Source: Ischnura elegans (taxonomy: Eukaryota; Arthropoda; Insecta; Odonata; Coenagrionidae). Taken from it: 64,000 nt of DNA. The notes beneath the pieces were generated by a model. The model had not been told where the DNA came from. It worked only from the letters and a program-made list of their open reading frames with translations, and searched no databases. The DNA is taken from contig NC_060248.1 of NCBI RefSeq assembly GCF_921293095.1, positions 15,456,744 to 15,520,743 on the forward strand, read 5' to 3'. Position 1 is the first letter of the stretch. Each line of letters opens with the position of its first letter. This document shows positions 1 through 12,076 of this stretch, in pieces. Position numbers and translations under genes: made by a program.

Positions 1-321
1 CTTCAGAATTTATTAAATTAAATAAATTTTACGTAAATCTCATGTATTTCACATCACGTTATTTAATATCACACGCCCTGTCACGTAGTGGTGCGGCATT
101 ATCCGGCGTAGATACACGAAATCTCTTAACTTTTAAACCTGTCCTACTCAGAGCTGCTTCTGGAAGAAATAAAATTACAAGACTTCTAATTCTCTCAAAA
201 GCGAAAATTTTCTACCCAGTCATAATTATTGTGGCAGCTAAATATTTCGCCATTAAACTATACTGCACAGAAGAACACGCAGTTTTAAATCTTTCCTGAA
301 TGGAGCTGAAAATGTAAACAT
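1..321. other. Unassigned flank left of PLE1
   Basis: AT-rich DNA. The one short open frame (42-299) has no recognisable domain and composition like the flanking DNA, so I do not call a gene here. Confidence 0.5.
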
Positions 322-323
322 TT

Positions 324-2226
324 TTGATGTTGGTGGTGGTTCTCGGGTATTGCTGTGTAGAAAACATTTTCACTCAACGTTTCACTCCTCCTACTGGGAG
401 CGTTATCAAGAGAATGGAAGAAATTATACGTCTACTTCCTCCAGACAAGCCTGACAGCATGAGACATGACATTGTGCGAGTGCTTCGACGTTCTAAAACG
501 CCTAAATTAAATTTACCAGCAGCTGAACTACGTTACTTGAACGAATTAAAGTGTGATAACAACATCCTCGTACTTCCAGCTGACAAAGGCAATGCAACGG
601 TCATCATGGATAAGGAAGAATATGGCAAGAAAGTTCTCTCCCTTTTGGATGACGATACTTACGAGAAACTAAATAAAGACCCGACAGCCGGAATCGAGCG
701 CAAAGTGAGAGAATTGATCAAGAGGTCTTCAATTCCCGAGGAAAATCATTGGAAATTAATGCCCTCCGCATCCAGAGCTCCACGCTTATATGGTCTACCA
801 AAAATCCATAAGGAAGGTACACCTTTGAGACCTATTGTAAATACCATTGGTTCGCCGACCTATAAGTTAGCTCGTTATCTCTCAAGAGGCATCCAGGATT
901 TCGTCGGTAGAACGGACTACTTCATAAAAAAATTCGGCGCATTTTATAGAGATCCTGAAAGACCTTCGAGTGACCGAAAGAGATATTTTAGTCAGCTTTG
1001 ATGCCACGTCGCTGTTCACCAAAGTTCCTGTCCCTGATTCAGTGGAAATTTTAAAAACTCTTACAGGTGATGGACTACCAGAAGACTACCCAGAATTGGT
1101 AGAATTCTGGCTCAGAAACAATTTCTTCCTTTACAACGGGCAAATATATGAACAAAAAAGTGGCGCGGCAATGGGTTCCCCACTTTTACCTGTGATTGCC
1201 AATTTATATATGGAGTTTTTCGAGAAGAAGGCACTTGAGACGAGCGAGAAGAAACCATCATGCTGGATGAGATATGTGGATGATACTTTTGTGATCTGGC
1301 TATATGGAAAAGAAAAACTTGAGGAAATCCACGTACATCTAAATACAGTACATCCAGACATAAAATTCACAAAAGAACTCGAAGAAGGAGGTTGTCTCCC
1401 TTTCTTAGATGTACTGGTTAAAAGAAAAATGGATGGAAGCCTAGGCCATTCAGTGTACAGAAAGAAGACCCACACAGACAGGTATCTGAATTCAACATCG
1501 CATCACAACCCACAACAAAAGGCCTGCGTCATTAAAACGCTAACCCACCGAGCCAAAATCGTGTGTGATGCTGAGCATATCAGTGATGAAATACAACACC
1601 TTATGTGGGCACTGAAAGGCAATGGTTATAGTGTCTCTTTCATTAAAAGAACAATGAAAGAAAAACACCCTCCTCAAGATGACGGCCACAAGGGGAAGAA
1701 GCCACTTACATACGCTAAAATTCCATACATCTCCGGGGTCACCGATAGAATCGCCAGAATCCTCCATAAAGGCAACATTAAGACTCGCTTCTGCACCGTG
1801 AAGAAGATTCAGAATATCCTACCTTCACCGAAGGATAGCCATCCTCCCCTTCAATCTATGGGAGTGTATGAGGTTCCCTGCTGCTGCGGCAGAAGCTACG
1901 TGGGACAGAGCAAGCGTTCAATCTCCCAAAGGCTTAAGGAGCACGAAAGGGCGTTAAAATTACATCAGTGGGACGCATCAGCTGTCGCTGAACATTTTGC
2001 CTCCAGCCCTGGGCATAGAATAATGTTTGACGCTACACGGGTATTGGCGAAGACGGAAGAACATCATCCGCGTCTTATACGTGAATCCATCGAAATAGCG
2101 AAAAGGCCTAATAACTTTAATAGGGAGGATGGGTATAACCTCAGCCGTATATGGAGAGGGTTCCTAGCACAACATAATGACCAACGGCTATCGCCTAAAA
2201 TTCAAATCCGGCACAACAATGGGTAA
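324..2226 (+). pseudogene. PLE1 reverse transcriptase-GIY-YIG endonuclease, frameshifted
   Basis: The polyprotein reads in one frame from 324 and in the +1 frame from about 933 to 2226. The first part has LPADKGNATVIMDKEEY and LPKIHKEGTPLRPIV, both typical of Penelope-like RTs. The second has GAAMGSPLLPVIANLYMEF, the catalytic YVDDTFVIW (near 1273-1300), then SHHNPQQKA and a C-terminal GIY-YIG domain opening GVYEVPCCCGRSYVGQ (near 1858-1905). The frame changes at a run of seven A (926-932); alignment to PLE2 implies six in the intact form. The downstream half is otherwise free of stops. The first in-frame codons lie in the left terminal repeat, so the true start is unknown. I call it a pseudogene because of the frameshift; a homopolymer assembly error cannot be excluded. 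Confidence 0.9.
332..425 (+). repeat. PLE1 left inverted terminal repeat
   Basis: Starts GGTGGTGGTTCTCGGGTATT and pairs with the inverted copy at 2259-2350. The right copy lacks two bases of this start (TTCGGG instead of TTCTCGGG). Confidence 0.9.
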
Positions 2227-2258
2227 CGAAAAACATATATAAGCTCGGGACGAGAATA

Positions 2259-2350
2259 AATTTCTTCCATTCTCTTGATAAAGCTCCCAGTAGGAGGAGT
2301 GAAACGTTGAGTGAAAATGTTTTCTACACAGCAATACCCGAACCACCACC
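2259..2350 (-). repeat. PLE1 right inverted terminal repeat
   Basis: Reverse complement of 332-425. It is followed by a 41-nt non-repeated tail and then the right copy of the 10-bp target duplication. Confidence 0.9.
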
Positions 2351-2401
2351 AGCATAGATAAAAGAAGCTGTGAAAATCTTCAGACGAAAAATTTTGATGT
2401 T

Positions 2402-3595
2402 ACTGACAAGCAACATTGGATCGTAATGGATGAAATACACTCCTTTATCCCATAACTGCACTTTGAATGGTGAGTGGCTGTACCTCATGCACAACCTCCC
2501 CTTATCTCCTGTCATTATCCTTCCACCCCCACTGACTAAAAGGGGATTGTATAAAAAAACGTGAGTATTCGATCTATGTTTCTTACCTCGACAATTTCAG
2601 ACATGGCTGGAGCAGAATCGGCTGAATAAAAAACATTTAAATCACGTCATTAATCGCCGAAATAGCGTAAATAGAGGGTATGTGTCGCGAGTTGCCTACG
2701 CTGAACATAAATGGCCCTGTCGCCAGGGTCATGGGTACTGATAGCACATGGGGCGATAGATACCGATAGTATGGGCGATAGAACGTAGTGACATCGCCAG
2801 GGGACGACCAAACGCCCGAACCCCCCGTTTAGTTCGGAGTAACCCCTGGAGACAACGGCAGTTTAACCGGGTTAATATTTTTCCTTGAGTCGGCCCTTCA
2901 TATAACACTAACTCCTTGGGCCCAACTCAAGGAGAAAATACTCGGGCTCGAGTGATGGCTTGAACTTTAATCCGATTCACCGCAATTGATCACACCCTGC
3001 CATACACCCCAAACGGAAGCTCTCGGGACATTGTGCAGATGGCTAAGCTAGATAGGAAAAAATAGTTAATTCTAAGTTTAACATGTTGTAATTTATTGAA
3101 TTTACTGTGTTTAGCAGAAAACAATCAGAGCCATATAAGCCATTCTAGTAAGCAATGTATGTCGTATGTAGGTAGTCAAATGCGACTTTTCAAACCAATA
3201 TATGCATATACGCATGAATTAGGTGATATTTTAAATAATTAGAATGACTAAAACACGACCCATAGCAGGGCGTGTTGAAGAGAGGAAGAAGGTTCGTGAC
3301 CTAACTCGTTCGGGGAAATAAATAAAAGAAATCATGCTCAAAGGACATCAAGAAGAGCAAACAAATAGGATGTTAATATAATGAAACTTTTTCAATGCTT
3401 TTTAGGTGCTATATTTTGAAGGAATAGTACATGGTTCGCTGATAAACCGATAAACAAAAGTTACGGTACCATGATTAAGAAAATGAAATAATGTCAGTTT
3501 AACAACGAGTCGTATTTGGATTCATTCCTTCTTATATTTGGCGCGCATTGTAAAACCTAAAACAGAAGTGATACAACAATTGCGTTAATTTATTG
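2402..3595. other. Unassigned DNA with one dispersed motif
   Basis: No coding region is supported. 2883-2936 forms an imperfect inverted repeat (CCTTGAGTCGGCCC against GGGCCCAACTCAAGG), which overlaps a motif also found near 12 kb and 49.7 kb. 2700-2815 has two close copies of GGGCGATAGA; I could not assign it. Confidence 0.5.
2902..2945 (-). repeat. Dispersed GAGTATTTTCTCC motif, copy c
   Basis: Read on the minus strand this has GAGTATTTTCTCCTTGAGT followed, 9 nt later, by AAGGAGTTAGTGTT. It aligns without gaps to the copies at 11949-11995 and 12077-12121. Function unknown. Confidence 0.6.
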
Positions 3596-3603
3596 GTTGC
3601 CAC

Positions 3604-3807
3604 CAGGGGCTGATCCAGGATTTCTTTCTGGGGGGAGGGGGGCACAAGCCAAGCCGTATCCAGCATTTTGCTCCGGGGCACAAGGTTACATCGTAATAGA
3701 AAACGAACGCAATGATAATGGGACCGTATTAAAAATCTTGCATATTTGTTAAGGGTCTGGGGGGGGGGGGTCACGTGCCCCCCTGCCCTCTCCTAGATCC
3801 GCCTATG
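3604..3807. mobile_element. hAT-like MITE, 204 bp
   Basis: Ends CAGGGGCTGATCCAGGA and, on the other strand, CATAGGCGGATCTAGGA form imperfect terminal inverted repeats. An 8-bp direct repeat flanks it (GTTGCCAC at 3596-3603, GTTGTCAC at 3808-3815, one mismatch). Eight-base duplications and CA-G termini are characteristic of hAT elements. It carries a run of twelve G near 3761 and encodes nothing. Confidence 0.7.
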
Positions 3808-3815
3808 GTTGTCAC

Positions 3816-5380
3816 CGAAGAGCAACGTCTACTCTCATACTAACAGCTTGTTTCAAAGTTTGGCGAAAAGGAAGAGAGTCGCGTGAATAGAGGAGAACTT
3901 ACGGGAAGGAGAGGGGCGACAGACTGTTCGGAATAAACCACTTATCATTTGTTCTCAGATAACTTGAAACTTTTCCTGGGCGACAAAAAATGTTTCTCCG
4001 CCTAAGAGACTCCGATCACCATCCCTTTTAACTCCCCATTCCACTTCAATTTTTAAAATTTCACGGAGAAACTAACTCCATGCTTAGCCTGCTTAAAATT
4101 TATAAAAAAACACCGTGTTTGGTCTCATTCGATTTGGATTTATGTGTATAACACGAATACTTCGATCCAATCAAAATATCTTATCATTTGACGAAAGTAA
4201 TTGTTAGACACCTTTGGGCACAATAAGAGGCCCATGTTACAGTTGGCCTCAAGAAACGGGGAGCGTTGATACACGCTTCTATTGTTCTCTTGTTACTTGA
4301 TATTTTATTTCAAAGCTAACGATCCTTCGTAACCCATGAGTGAGTCTCGGGTGTCAGTGGGGTGCTGGGTGGTCAAGGAGAGAAGGGACACTTTCGAGGG
4401 GTGGACCGAGGACTGACATAGGTGGGGGATAACCGTTTTTGGGAAATGTGCGACGCAGTTACTCTCCTACGGCGCTGAGCTTCTCCCAATGGTTGTTCCA
4501 TCTCTTGGCGAAGATTCACACTACCTGTCGTTTACCTGTTTAGTCTCTTTGGTTCCTATACATCCCTAATTTCGGTGAAACATGCGACAAATATCCTGCA
4601 AGTATATATTTAGGCTCACGGTAATTTTCTAATTTTCGATTACCATTTTAAGGCTTAATATTCATTGTACGGGTGCAAATAAATAGTATAAACCGGCTTA
4701 ATGATGATCGTTACACAAGTAGCACTCAAAATACTGCCTCGCGGGTAGAATTCGAGCGACTTATGTTGTGGTATATTGAAGCATGGTAGGGTTGCAGAAC
4801 TCAGTGGCGGACCGGTATCTCCTGTGTCCATTCGCGAGCCTTAAATATTATTAGCTGAACGCCCGAACTGACGTATTCGCGGTAAATGCTGTGTGATACC
4901 TCTTCTGCACGGAGATAACTTTGACCGCCATTTTGCACTAACGAATAGTTTGGGTTTATATCGACTTCCAACAAAAGGCTTACACTGTGAAACATATTAC
5001 GAACACATTATTCAAAGCCACGAATTTTGAAGATCGACATAAATTGTGATGTTCACCTCGAGCAATTTAATCTCAATCTCAGCAAAGAATTCGTTGACTC
5101 ATTCAATAAGTATGTGATGGATAAAACCTGAAGTAGCTCTTTCCACGATTCCGTCTCACAGGCGAATACTAAGGAAGTAGCGCTGCAAATGTATGTAGCT
5201 TAACAAAATACATGATTTTAAAGATATTGTATCTGCACGTAATTTGCAAAGCGGTATTTAGCGAGAGAGATTTGTTTTGTGGATTTAGGTACCGCAAATT
5301 GTTTTGTATATTAGCTAATCAGATATATAGACCCTTTTGTCAACCCATTACTTAAGGTCGAGGAATTGTATTAAAAACAA
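3816..5380. other. Unassigned DNA
   Basis: No supported gene. A hAT-like start CAGTGGCGGACCGG lies at 4802. The 19-mer at 4822-4840 (CTGTGTCCATTCGCGAGCC) recurs at 40224-40242, so a fragment of a dispersed repeat is present, but no matching right end was found. Confidence 0.5.
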
Positions 5381-5384
5381 CATG

Positions 5385-5465
5385 GATGATTCCATGGCCT
5401 CCTTTATAACAGGCCATGACATGCAATTTGGCACCATCGCTTTACGTGACGTCAGGGGTCCTACC
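5385..5465 (+). repeat. Left arm of a long-range inverted repeat
   Basis: Contains CATGGCCTCCTTTATAACAG, then TGACATG and, further right, AGGGGTCCTAC. The same blocks in the same order occur on the opposite strand at 8737-8808. It is either one end of a 3.4-kb element or one of two oppositely inserted copies of a small repeat. Confidence 0.6.
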
Positions 5466-5539
5466 AAGCGGCTGGGGTCCCCCAGCCCAGCCCCCGAAGT
5501 AAGGGGTCTGCTTCCTGCGTCGTCTGTCAATGAATGATG

Positions 5540-6650
5540 AGCGACGAAGGAAAGATACGATTCGTACCGCTTAGTGTCACATAAACTAGAGTAATATTGT
5601 CAAGCGCTACGAATTCTAAATAATACGTTAACAACTTAAGTTTATCTGCGGAATATTGGAACAAATTCGATAGCTTTATTGTGAAAGAACCAGTCTTTGG
5701 CGTAAGCTACGTATTTTCTCAGTGAGAAATTCACGGCAGTATAATTCGTCTGATACATGTAAATGCCATAGTAAGTAAATCTCTTGAATTTCTCACCTTG
5801 GTAGTAACTTAATAAGTCTTTGAAATAACCAGCCTTCCGCGAAAGTTATGTATATTCTCCAGATTTGCGGCATTGTTATTCACCTGATATTTGTACATTC
5901 CCTCATACTTTTGTAAGTTGAAAATTAGATAAATCTTAAGGATTACTCCCCGTTGTGGAAACATTACGCTTGTAAGGAACTAAAAACTTGGCATGCAAAC
6001 TCACTCATTAAGAATTAAAACGTTCATATTCGCTAGATTCAGATCTGCATATTTGAAGCGCCATGACTACTGCTGGGTTAAGAATTTTAAGATTCGGTCC
6101 TGAAACTGCATCAATAACCATATGTGGCAGGATATTAGAAAAGAGAAAGGAGTAAACATTTCACAAGTTTTATTTCATTGTAAACAAGGAAATAGGCATG
6201 AGAAAAATATTTAAAATCCAGTACGTAAATATACATCAAAGAAATTCATATGTATTTCACTTTTCGAGAATTTCAACACAAAACAGAAGCCTGAACAAAG
6301 TCATTCCAAGTGTAGACATTCCATTTCCTTAAGGAATAGACAAAGCCTTTCACTGCAATTCCAAATCATGATGTTGAACTATATCCTTCAGTAAACGGAA
6401 GGCATCCCGATCCTTGCTTCTTTAGGAAACACCATGAAAAGGTAACTGAAATGTAACGTAAAAAAGTTCATAAATTTACATCATCATCAACTAGGAGGAG
6501 TCAAAAAAGCAAGAACGTAATGACATAATATAATGTTAATGAATTTTCAATGGTTGTTATCATTACATTAAAACTCTATTCCATTAATGGTATTCAATGA
6601 ACATAATTTATAAATAAAAACAGGATTAAATATTTTAATAAAATATCCAA
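5540..6650. other. Unassigned AT-rich DNA
   Basis: I see no coding region, RNA gene or clear repeat in this stretch. Confidence 0.5.
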
Positions 6651-6954
6651 TAGATCAGGAAAGAATGGCTAGGTAAAAAGGTTCGCATGTAGGCCTCTGA
6701 GTTGACACCCATTAATAAGCAAATCATTATAGAACTTAAAAAAATAAGTACACTCATTAGTAAAGCCATTAAAGGCACTGGCAGGAACTATTGGCATGAC
6801 ACGTCTTAGGGGTGAACAGCCTGAAAAAATCTCTTCCCACCTCTGAATTAAAAAGAAAAAGTTCCACAGCAATAATTATGGAGTAGTGCAAATGTTAAAG
6901 GCAAAGAAAACTCATTGATAAAATCCACATTTACAGAATTTGATGACAGCAATT

Positions 6955-7258
6955 TTCATTCTCAAAAAGGTCCCAAAATCATGCTCTTCAATTAGAAAAA
7001 CTAATGAAGAGATACATGACAATTTACCATCACTAAAAAAAAACTGTATACCCAATTTCATGAGGTCTACTTCACAATGTTCCAAAGTATTAGTTCATTC
7101 TCAAAAATATAATAATAAAAAGTTCATTCTCAAAAAGGTCCCAAAATCATGCTCTTCAATTAGAAAAACTAATGAAGAGATACATGACAATTTACCATCA
7201 CTAAAAACAAACTGTAAACCCAATTTCATGAGGTCTACTTCGCAATGTTCCAAAGTAA
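6955..7258. repeat. Tandem duplication, 168-bp period
   Basis: Two near-identical blocks of about 136 bp (6955-7090 and 7123-7258) begin TTCATTCTCAAAAAGGTCCC and end near CAATGTTCCAAAGTA. On the minus strand the right block stays open as a 60-residue frame including LEHCEVDLMKLGLQFVFSDG. A duplicated exon is possible, but no convincing splice signals frame it. Confidence 0.8.
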
Positions 7259-7331
7259 TAACAAGGAAATAGTAGAAAGACATATGTGATCAGCTGAAAA
7301 GCAAGGATAATGAAATTTCATTATGTGCGAT

Positions 7332-7950
7332 AGCTGTATGGAAGGGAAACTACCTCAGTCTCATGTTGATTCTTCAGTATAAACTCTATATTCTTCCATT
7401 TTGGTGGATTTATCGAAGTTATCGCATACCCCTTCAGGAAAGAGTTGGCTTCAAACAGATGAGTGGCTATGAATCCATTGGCTGATACAAATTCCTTTTG
7501 AACAAAGTCTACCATTGTGTTCATGATCATACAAGCATATTTCTGTACTTTTCCATTCTCTTATCTCCAATGTTAATCTGAAATAATGATAAGAAAGGAT
7601 TAATTAATGAGAAAAGGCAAGAAATTACTTCATGAGAGCTGTATGGAAGGGAAACTACCTCAGTCTCATGTTGATTCTTCAGTATAAACTCTATATTCCT
7701 CTATTTTGGTGGATTTATCGAAGTTATCGCATACCCCTTCAGGAAAGAGTTGGCTTCAAACAGATGAGTGGCTATGAATCCATTGGCTGATACAAATTCC
7801 TTTTGAACAAAGTCTACCATTGTGTTCATGATCATACAAGCATATTTCTGTACTTTTCCATTCTCTTATTTCCAATGTTAATCTGAAATAATGATAAGAA
7901 AGGATTAATTAATGAGAAAAGGCAAGACATTACTTCATGAGAGCTGTATG
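7332..7950. repeat. Tandem duplication, 305-bp period
   Basis: A block starting AGCTGTATGGAAGGGAAACT occurs at 7332 and 7637, and the first 16 nt recur at 7942 before the sequence diverges. On the minus strand the first copy (7321-7530) is open for 69 residues, including NTMVDFVQKEFVSANGFIAT. The second copy has a TAG at the Lys-Trp-Lys position, so at most one copy can be coding. Confidence 0.85.
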
Positions 7951-8044
7951 GAAGGGCGTTCATCTTTCGGAAAGTAGAACACACTGACGTTTCCACTATC
8001 CTTCTCCGAACAATAGTTGCTCTTGCAACCTGGCACACAACAAC

Positions 8045-8735
8045 GCCGGGCCGTCTTTAAAAGTAAAATTGACACCCGTTAGAATGAAAACATGGACAAA
8101 GACGTAAGTCAAATGAAAGCGCTATGCCACAACAGCAAAAGTTCATTCCCTTCATAACAACTTCTATTTGATGTCCATCGACAACAATGTGAATTTCAGT
8201 ACACATTTCAATGGCCACAAATCATGCAATATTACATCTCTCGTTAATAGTCTTCAATCGTAAAAAAACAAATCAATAAATAAAGGTCGCCTATTTCTAC
8301 GAAATCCAATATTTGCATGACTTCACAACAAATGACATCCAAAAGATGACTATATCACACACTATCATGTATACCCAGGAATGAGAATATTATGGATTGA
8401 AATTGACGGATAGGAAATAATGCGGGAACACATCCTATTCCCACCTTCGTCGCGCATACATGATGGGAGAAGATATATATCACAATTAATCTCAAACCTG
8501 CACACTAAATTGTCCAACACAAAAAGCCGACCACATGGCCACACTCAAAAATGACAATATACACATCGCATTCCAACTTACACCCATAAATGCATTATAA
8601 AATCAATCCACTTACCTTTATGAACGTTATAAACTCCAAAATTATGTAATTACAACGCTAAAGACGCTTAAAAATGAGCGTTATTCACACGCAGTACATA
8701 AGCTTCACATACAACGCAATAGCGACGGAACTTCT
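8045..8735. other. Unassigned DNA
   Basis: Low-complexity AT-rich sequence with no supported feature. Confidence 0.5.
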
Positions 8736-8736
8736 C

Positions 8737-8808
8737 AGTAGGACCCCTGCACAGCGTTGCCATTTCACCATGTCAAGGCCTGTTATAAAGGAGGCCATGA
8801 TGATTCCC
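8737..8808 (-). repeat. Right arm of a long-range inverted repeat
   Basis: Reverse complement of the blocks at 5385-5465. On the plus strand it reads as MSRPVIKEAM and the left arm on the minus strand reads as MSWPVIKEAM. That is one inverted sequence read twice, not proof of a gene. Confidence 0.6.
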
Positions 8809-8829
8809 TTTTGTTCTGCGGATAACGAA

Positions 8830-10229
8830 TTTTTCCGCGATAACTACGCTGAGGACATTGCCTAAAATGCTTCTTTTTCTTTTACTCCGGAAACAAATAT
8901 CATGAATTTATAAGTTCATTTAGGATTATATGTGACGAAACAAAGAAAGTTGTTGTGCCTAAAAATGCCTATTTTATTTGTTCATGCCTTTTTCTGCTGA
9001 CATCACCTATTTAAGGACCTTAAAGAGCAATTTTTTTCCAAAGCTAACAAAAGTATTTTTATTACGTAGCTAGCCTGCTGTTTCAATTTCTTTTCTAATG
9101 TATCAACACTAAAATGATATCATTAGACATGCGTAAAGAAATATCACTCAAAGAATGAGGCTATCACCTCGTGTGAGGCTGAGAGGTCATTCTCATTCTA
9201 TTGAAATATTCAGACTGGTTCTCGGCATCGCTTATTAGGAGAACATTTACAAAAATATATTGTTGTTAATGTTAAAGTGACTTTAAAGAAGTAAACCTTT
9301 TGTATTTTATATTTCCTCAATATATAAGCTAGCTATGGGGATTCCCGTCGTTCCTTGAGAAGGATAGTAACCAGAGAAGAGGTATACTTGGATTTCATGC
9401 TCACCTAGTAGTGTTTTTAGGTAAAGGAATTTGTTTGATGTTATCGGCATATCATGAAGGTAATTACATCATTGAAGAAGGTCACCATTCACATTGAAAT
9501 GAGATAAGCAATGAAAATATGACAGTTTGGATATACCAATGCGTAAATAATGCTGAGTATCTGATGTTGCCATATAGGTTGGGTTACGCCCGTAACTCTT
9601 TTGCAATTCTTACGATACATGACTGTAACACCCAACTGTGATGTTACAAGAATGAACGAAAAAAATCGTTTAAAATTTACCTTCATTCCCGTCATTTGCA
9701 CAAAACGACAGGAGATAACATTGATAAAAACTACAAGGGGACAATTGTAAAATAGTTATACCCCGCAATAACATGACGGTGTATCAATTAGCACTTTAGT
9801 ATGCCCATAAAAACCTTTCGACTCAATCGTGAAGTGTCAAACCTGGCGGGAGGTTATTTTCGCTGCTCACTTGTCTGTTGCGAACTGTGGCGTTTGATCT
9901 TTACTCGTTTGGGGTGACCAGTCACGTCATGCATCGCACCAAAAGCGGAAAATGTTCAAGATAGTGAGCAAGGGGACCGCATAGAGGAGGCCAAATTCTA
10001 TCTCTTAAAAGGACGATTTCTGTTGCCACTTCGGTCGCTTTTCAATTGGTTTTCAAAAATGTCCACGGTGCTGTGATGGGTGCAATGCAATCCACTTTCT
10101 TCCAATATTTTGCAGTAAAATGTTTGCAGTTACGGGTAATAGGATTGATCATTTAGGAATTGTATGGATCCCATCATCATGTATATAAATTTCATAGCTG
10201 AATAAGAGGGTGAAATGTTCCCCTTTCGG
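8830..10229. other. Unassigned DNA
   Basis: No supported coding region or recognisable element. The short open frames have no domain I recognise. Confidence 0.5.
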
Positions 10230-10478
10230 CAAGGGGGTATCCAGGATCAAAACTGGGGGGGGGGGGGGCAAGCCTGGGTTGTTCAAGTTTTAGGTAAGAT
10301 TTAAGAATTGAAAAAGGTGCATGAAATCAACATTTAAGGAAACTGCAACAGCTCTTTATTAGTTTTTAAAATGAATTGCTTGAAAAAATATTATTTTCCT
10401 CAAAAAAATTTGCGATTTTTGCTACTGGGGTGGGGGGGGGGGGCTGCCCCCTCCTGTCCCTCGCTGGGTACGCCCATG
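10230..10478. mobile_element. Probable hAT-like MITE, 249 bp
   Basis: Ends CAAGGGGGTATCCAGGA and, on the opposite strand, CATGGGCGTACCCAGCGA resemble those of the element at 3604-3807. The flanking octamers CCTTTCGG and CTCTTTGG match at five of eight positions, so the target duplication is decayed or misplaced. Long G runs lie just inside both ends. Confidence 0.5.
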
Positions 10479-10479
10479 C

Positions 10480-10993
10480 TCTTTGGGATTTTTCCCGTAC
10501 CACGGCATACGATTTGGGATCAAATAGTACTAAACTCCCCACACTTCCACCCCACTAGAGGCCCACCAGGGCCGGCTAGCTTGAAAATACGATTTTCACT
10601 GTTTTATAGATATCTCGGACTAAGAATCATATTTTTTATTGCTGTTTGCGGCATTTGAAAACTTTCTAATAATGTAGATGTCCATTTGTTTTCAAGAATT
10701 TTCAGTGAGACAAGGATAAATGGCGTCGATTTGAAAATTTCTGACGCGAGTTTTTATAAAATGTTTTTGAGAGGGCCACAAAGAGAAATTGTTTTTCGGT
10801 GGCGTTTTTAAATATTATTCGGCCATTGAATTGGAAAAAAATTTAGGCAGTAGAACATTGCGGAAAAATAAGGATTTCCTATTTTGGTCACTTTTTACTG
10901 TTTTTTATGTTCTGACCCTACATAACACCCGTTACATGCCATCTAACTTATATTTCGTTCAGGCCAAGGCTCGAGCTGAAAGCCTGAAAACGT
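10480..10993. other. Unassigned DNA
   Basis: AT-rich with no supported gene or repeat boundary. Confidence 0.5.
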
Positions 10994-11248
10994 GTAGGGG
11001 AGAGGAAGTTGAGATATAAGTATCTCACTCCCCCTTCTCCGAAACTTTAGGAATCTACATTATAAGGTGTGCTCCGTGGTAACGAACTTCAGCTTCCCCT
11101 AATACATTTCTTATTCGTAATCCAAAATTAGACTAACATTTCAGCCATGGGAACAAATTCCAACTTTTCATGATCGTTTTCAGTAGTATTTGTCGTAATA
11201 ATGACATGTGACGCGCCTTTTTCAATGCAATTTCTGCCAAACAAACAT
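10994..11248 (+). repeat. Dispersed repeat, copy 1
   Basis: About 250 bp aligns to 26994-27244. Shared blocks include GAGGAAGTTGAG, AGGAATCTA, GTGTGCTCC and the segment from ACGATC/TGATCG to AGTGGTATT. Divergence is substantial. No coding capacity or terminal repeats were identified. Confidence 0.7.
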
Positions 11249-11249
11249 A

Positions 11250-11590
11250 ATTTCTCAGAATACCCCTCGAGTGTTCTTCGAACGGTCGCACTGGTTGTGG
11301 ATATTCTACATGACTCACTCCGACCTACCCTGGCGGTCCTATCTTACGGACTAGCCATATCTTACGGACGCCAACATACTTCGGAAGATCAGATGATATA
11401 AATAAAATAAGAGAGACAGACTGTAGAACAGACGGATTCAGAATGTCTTTCTTTTCCACGATCAATAAGAGATTATCGCGACAGCCATAGAACTTACAAA
11501 TAGATTAGATGACTTGTAGTTTAGCCTACTAACCTATGTAAAACTTAATGCATGTTTCTTAATTTTATTATTATTTCTGACAGCATTTGG
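11250..11590. other. Unassigned DNA
   Basis: No supported feature between the dispersed repeat and the microsatellite-tailed repeat. Confidence 0.5.
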
Positions 11591-11729
11591 TAGTATAATT
11601 TGTTAGCATGCGTGTCGTTTTTTGGACTGTGTGGTGTGCTTGTGGGAGTCCAATTGTTTACTGGTGATTTATCACCCCTACCAAACACCCTAGAGGTGGC
11701 TCGCAGGGTATTATGTAGATGTAGATGTT
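11591..11729 (+). repeat. 3' end of a dispersed retroelement with (ATGTAG)n tail
   Basis: Ends CGCAGGGTATTATGTAGATG. The same terminal block, with a CGGGG variant, occurs at 48475-48503. The sequence just upstream (CACCCTAGAGGTGGCTCGC here, CACACGCCTTTTAGGCGGC there) is also related. A microsatellite tail suggests a LINE or SINE 3' end. Confidence 0.5.
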
Positions 11730-11948
11730 CTGTTCGAACAACTTCTTGCTTGTTGATGAGGCCATCGGGCCATCAGGCTTGATAAAAATACTTTTAATCG
11801 AGATACGGCGAATTTAAACTTACGAATAGAAATACGTGGAATCCCATTTTGAAGAAAGTAAATAATAGAAATCATTTGTATCCGCATTACTCAGATTCTT
11901 TCGGCCGATCAGGATTAAAAATAGGTTCATTCATTCCATTGCTGGAGT

Positions 11949-11995
11949 CCCAGTATTTTCTCCTGGAGTCGATCGGAAGGAGTAAGTGTTGTAAG
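11949..11995 (+). repeat. Dispersed GAGTATTTTCTCC motif, copy a
   Basis: Reads CAGTATTTTCTCCTGGAGTC, then GAAGGAGTAAGTGTTGTA. It aligns gap-free to 12077-12121 and to the reverse complement of 2902-2945. Confidence 0.6.
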
Positions 11996-12076
11996 TAATA
12001 TGTTTGTATGAATGCGTCAAAGAGTGTTCTGACCACAATTTTAAAAATATTGGTTTATTCATCCTAATGGTCGATC

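Larger units (their letters stand above)
332..2391 (+). mobile_element. Penelope-like element PLE1, complete with inverted repeats and target duplication
   Basis: Penelope-like retroelements encode a reverse transcriptase fused to a GIY-YIG endonuclease and are copied by target-primed reverse transcription. Here a 94-bp repeat (332-425) returns in inverted orientation at 2259-2350, with a 2-nt indel and a few substitutions. A further 41-nt tail (2351-2391) follows the right repeat. The whole is bracketed by the 10-bp direct repeat TTTTGATGTT at 322-331 and 2392-2401, which I read as the target-site duplication. The element is 2060 bp. The coding region fills nearly all of it but starts inside the left repeat, so the N-terminus is probably truncated relative to full-length family members. 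That last point rests on family knowledge, not on a visible break. Confidence 0.9.

Noticed and set aside
926..932. Programmed minus-one frameshift at the A7 runs of the Penelope genes
   Set aside because: The required shift is +1, not -1, so the standard slippery-site mechanism does not fit.
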